Source: an uncultured Ardenticatenia bacterium | Lineage (GTDB): Bacteria; Chloroflexota; Anaerolineae; Promineifilales; Promineifilaceae | Assembly (NCBI GenBank): GCA_937858165.1 | Contig: CALLZA010000881.1 | Coordinates: 1 to 6,267 of the forward strand | Direction: 5' to 3' | DNA length: 6,267 bases | Shown: one piece after another, positions 5,418-6,267 of the stretch | Numbering within the stretch: position 1 is the stretch's first letter | How the letters are laid out: every line of letters begins with the position of its first letter | Program-made: the position numbers and the translations under genes | The notes under the pieces: model-generated | Databases searched by the model: none | The model's input: only the letters and a program-made list of their open reading frames with translations | What the model was told of the DNA's origin: nothing

Positions 5418-5963
5418 ATGACCTGGCAAGTAGACACTGCTCATACGCATATTAGCTTCGTCGCCCGTCACATGATGATTACCAAGGTGCGCGGCGAGTT
5501 CACCAAGTACGATGTCGTCGTCGACTACAACGAGGATAACCCCAGCCTCTCCACCGTCGAGGCGGCCATCTACACCGACAGCATCAACACCCGCGACGAG
5601 CGGCGAGACGGTCACCTGCGTTCGGCCGACTTCCTGGATTCGGCCCAGTTCCCGGCGATGACCTTCAAGAGCAAGCGCGTTGAGCAGTTGGCCAACGGCA
5701 ACGGCCGTCTCACCGGCGATCTGACCATCCGTGGCGTGACCCGCGAGGTGACGCTGGATGTCGAGTACACCGGCGTGGCCCAAAGCCCGTGGGGTACCAC
5801 CAGCGCCGGCTTCTGTGGCCTGACGAAGATTGACCGCAAGGATTGGGGCCTGACGTGGAACCAGGCGCTGGAGACGGGCGGCTGGCTCGTCGGCGACCAG
5901 ATCAACATCGAGATCGAGGTCGAGTTGGTGAAGGTTCCTGACGCGGTTGCCGAAGCGGCGTAG
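5418..5963 (+). CDS. YceI family (polyisoprenoid-binding-like) protein
   Basis: This is a 181-residue protein of the YceI lipocalin-like family, an extended beta-barrel whose characterised members bind polyisoprenoids or amphiphilic lipids in a central channel. Family features are present from end to end: the opening WQVDTAHTHISFVARHMMITKVRGEF (3-28), RRDGHLRSADFLD (62-74) followed by FPAMTFKS (78-85), LTIRGVTREVTLDV (102-115) and KIDRKDWGLTWNQALETGGWLVGDQINIEIEVEL (137-170). The E. coli protein carries a signal peptide, but here the family domain starts at residue 2, so it should remain in the cytoplasm. It is divergent from the TetR gene and has operator-like palindromes over its promoter, so it is probably the regulator's main target, perhaps induced by a lipid-like compound. 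That role is inference. The gene looks complete and undamaged. Confidence 0.95.
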   Translation: MTWQVDTAHTHISFVARHMMITKVRGEFTKYDVVVDYNEDNPSLSTVEAAIYTDSINTRDERRDGHLRSADFLDSAQFPAMTFKSKRVEQLANGNGRLTGDLTIRGVTREVTLDVEYTGVAQSPWGTTSAGFCGLTKIDRKDWGLTWNQALETGGWLVGDQINIEIEVELVKVPDAVAEAA

Positions 5964-5995
5964 TCGAGATAAGCTAGGTTTCGGTAACGAACGCA

Positions 5996-6022
5996 GGGGA
6001 GCGGGGGGCCAGGGGAGCAGGG
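5996..6022 (+). other. G-quadruplex motif downstream of the YceI gene
   Basis: Four plus-strand G-runs (5996-5999, 6003-6008, 6012-6015 and 6020-6022) are separated by short loops of 3, 3 and 4 nt. This is a strong canonical quadruplex pattern, 33 bp after the TAG stop. AGGGGAG occurs twice within or beside it (5995-6001 and 6011-6017). The last run is shared with the hairpin that follows, so only one of the two could form at a time. Confidence 0.5.
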
Positions 6023-6046
6023 TTGAAAGAATCGATTCACCCCTGC
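6017..6046 (+). terminator. Hairpin after the YceI gene, cut at the adapter junction
   Basis: GCAGGGTTGAA (6017-6027) pairs with TTCACCCCTGC (6036-6046) over 11 bp with one T/C mismatch and an 8-nt loop. It follows the YceI stop by about 53 bp, where a terminator is expected. The right arm ends on the last genomic base before the adapter, so any U-tract or longer stem is missing. The gap 5964-5995 holds nothing else recognisable. Confidence 0.5.
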
Positions 6047-6112
6047 CTGTCTCTTATACACATCTCCGAGCCCACGAGACCGTACTAGATCTCGTATGCC
6101 GTCTTCTGCTTG
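6047..6112 (+). other. Illumina Nextera P7/i7 adapter with Tn5 mosaic end (right)
   Basis: The exact reverse complement of the left adapter: mosaic end CTGTCTCTTATACACATCT (6047-6065), CCGAGCCCACGAGAC (6066-6080), index CGTACTAG (6081-6088) and the P7 complement (6089-6112). Both contig ends thus carry the same P7 arm, as expected when reads run through short inserts and are assembled untrimmed. Genomic sequence stops at 6046. Confidence 0.99.
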
Positions 6113-6267
6113 AAAAAAAAAAACAATGCCAACCTACAGTCTACACGATTTTAACTAATACACTAAGATTATCACCTTCCCTATAGGACAATCCAGTACG
6201 TGTCTCACTTTAGTATACTTCGTACTCAACATATCCATACATACTATACAACACTCTAGACATCGAA
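6113..6267. other. Poly-A linker and non-biological tail outside the right adapter
   Basis: Eleven A (6113-6123) follow the adapter, the complement of the flow-cell oligo-T spacer. Bases 6124-6267 are A/T-rich, unlike the insert, with no gene, repeat or motif. They read as noise past the end of template. No gene should be called here. Confidence 0.9.

Noticed and set aside
162..6046. tRNA, rRNA, CRISPR array, riboswitch or attachment site
   Set aside because: Reading both strands, I saw no cloverleaf, regularly spaced repeats, conserved aptamer core or integrase-type direct repeats.
96..6112. Terminal inverted repeats of a composite transposon
   Set aside because: The repeats are exact Nextera adapter with P7 and barcode; there is no transposase and no flanking target duplication.

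Overview
The window is an assembled contig, not a clean stretch of genome. Genuine DNA runs only from about 162 to 6046. It is flanked on both sides by an identical, inverted 66-bp Illumina Nextera P7/i7 adapter (96-161 and 6047-6112). Outside the adapters lie a T/A homopolymer and non-biological tail sequence (1-95 and 6113-6267). ORFs that run into these ends encode peptides that are pure adapter translation and should not be annotated.

The insert is GC-rich bacterial DNA with compact spacing. The gene mix (a bubblegum/FadD15-like acyl-CoA synthetase, a secreted clan GH-A glycosidase-like protein, TetR plus YceI) and the G-rich, hairpin-forming intergenic patches are compatible with an environmental Chloroflexota (Anaerolineae-like) metagenome contig. 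That placement is an inference from style, not proof.

Layout: (i) 271-2061 (+), long-chain acyl-CoA synthetase. (ii) 2065-2105, a strong hairpin between convergent genes. (iii) A three-gene minus-strand run read from right to left: TetR regulator (5246-4608), secreted glycoside-hydrolase-like protein (4524-2698) and GNAT acetyltransferase (2670-2101), with gaps of 83 and 27 bp. (iv) A divergent control region, 5247-5417. (v) 5418-5963 (+), a cytoplasmic YceI-family lipid-binding protein, followed by a G-quadruplex motif and a hairpin that ends exactly at the adapter.

The best biological signal is the TetR/YceI control region. A near-consensus promoter (TTGACA, 17 bp, TACTAT) carries a perfect 12-bp palindrome in its spacer. 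A second copy, matching 14 of 16 bases in reverse orientation, lies 34 bp downstream inside the yceI leader. This is what a local TetR repressor with two operators would look like. I found no evidence for an entirely new multi-gene system; the genes belong to recognisable families.
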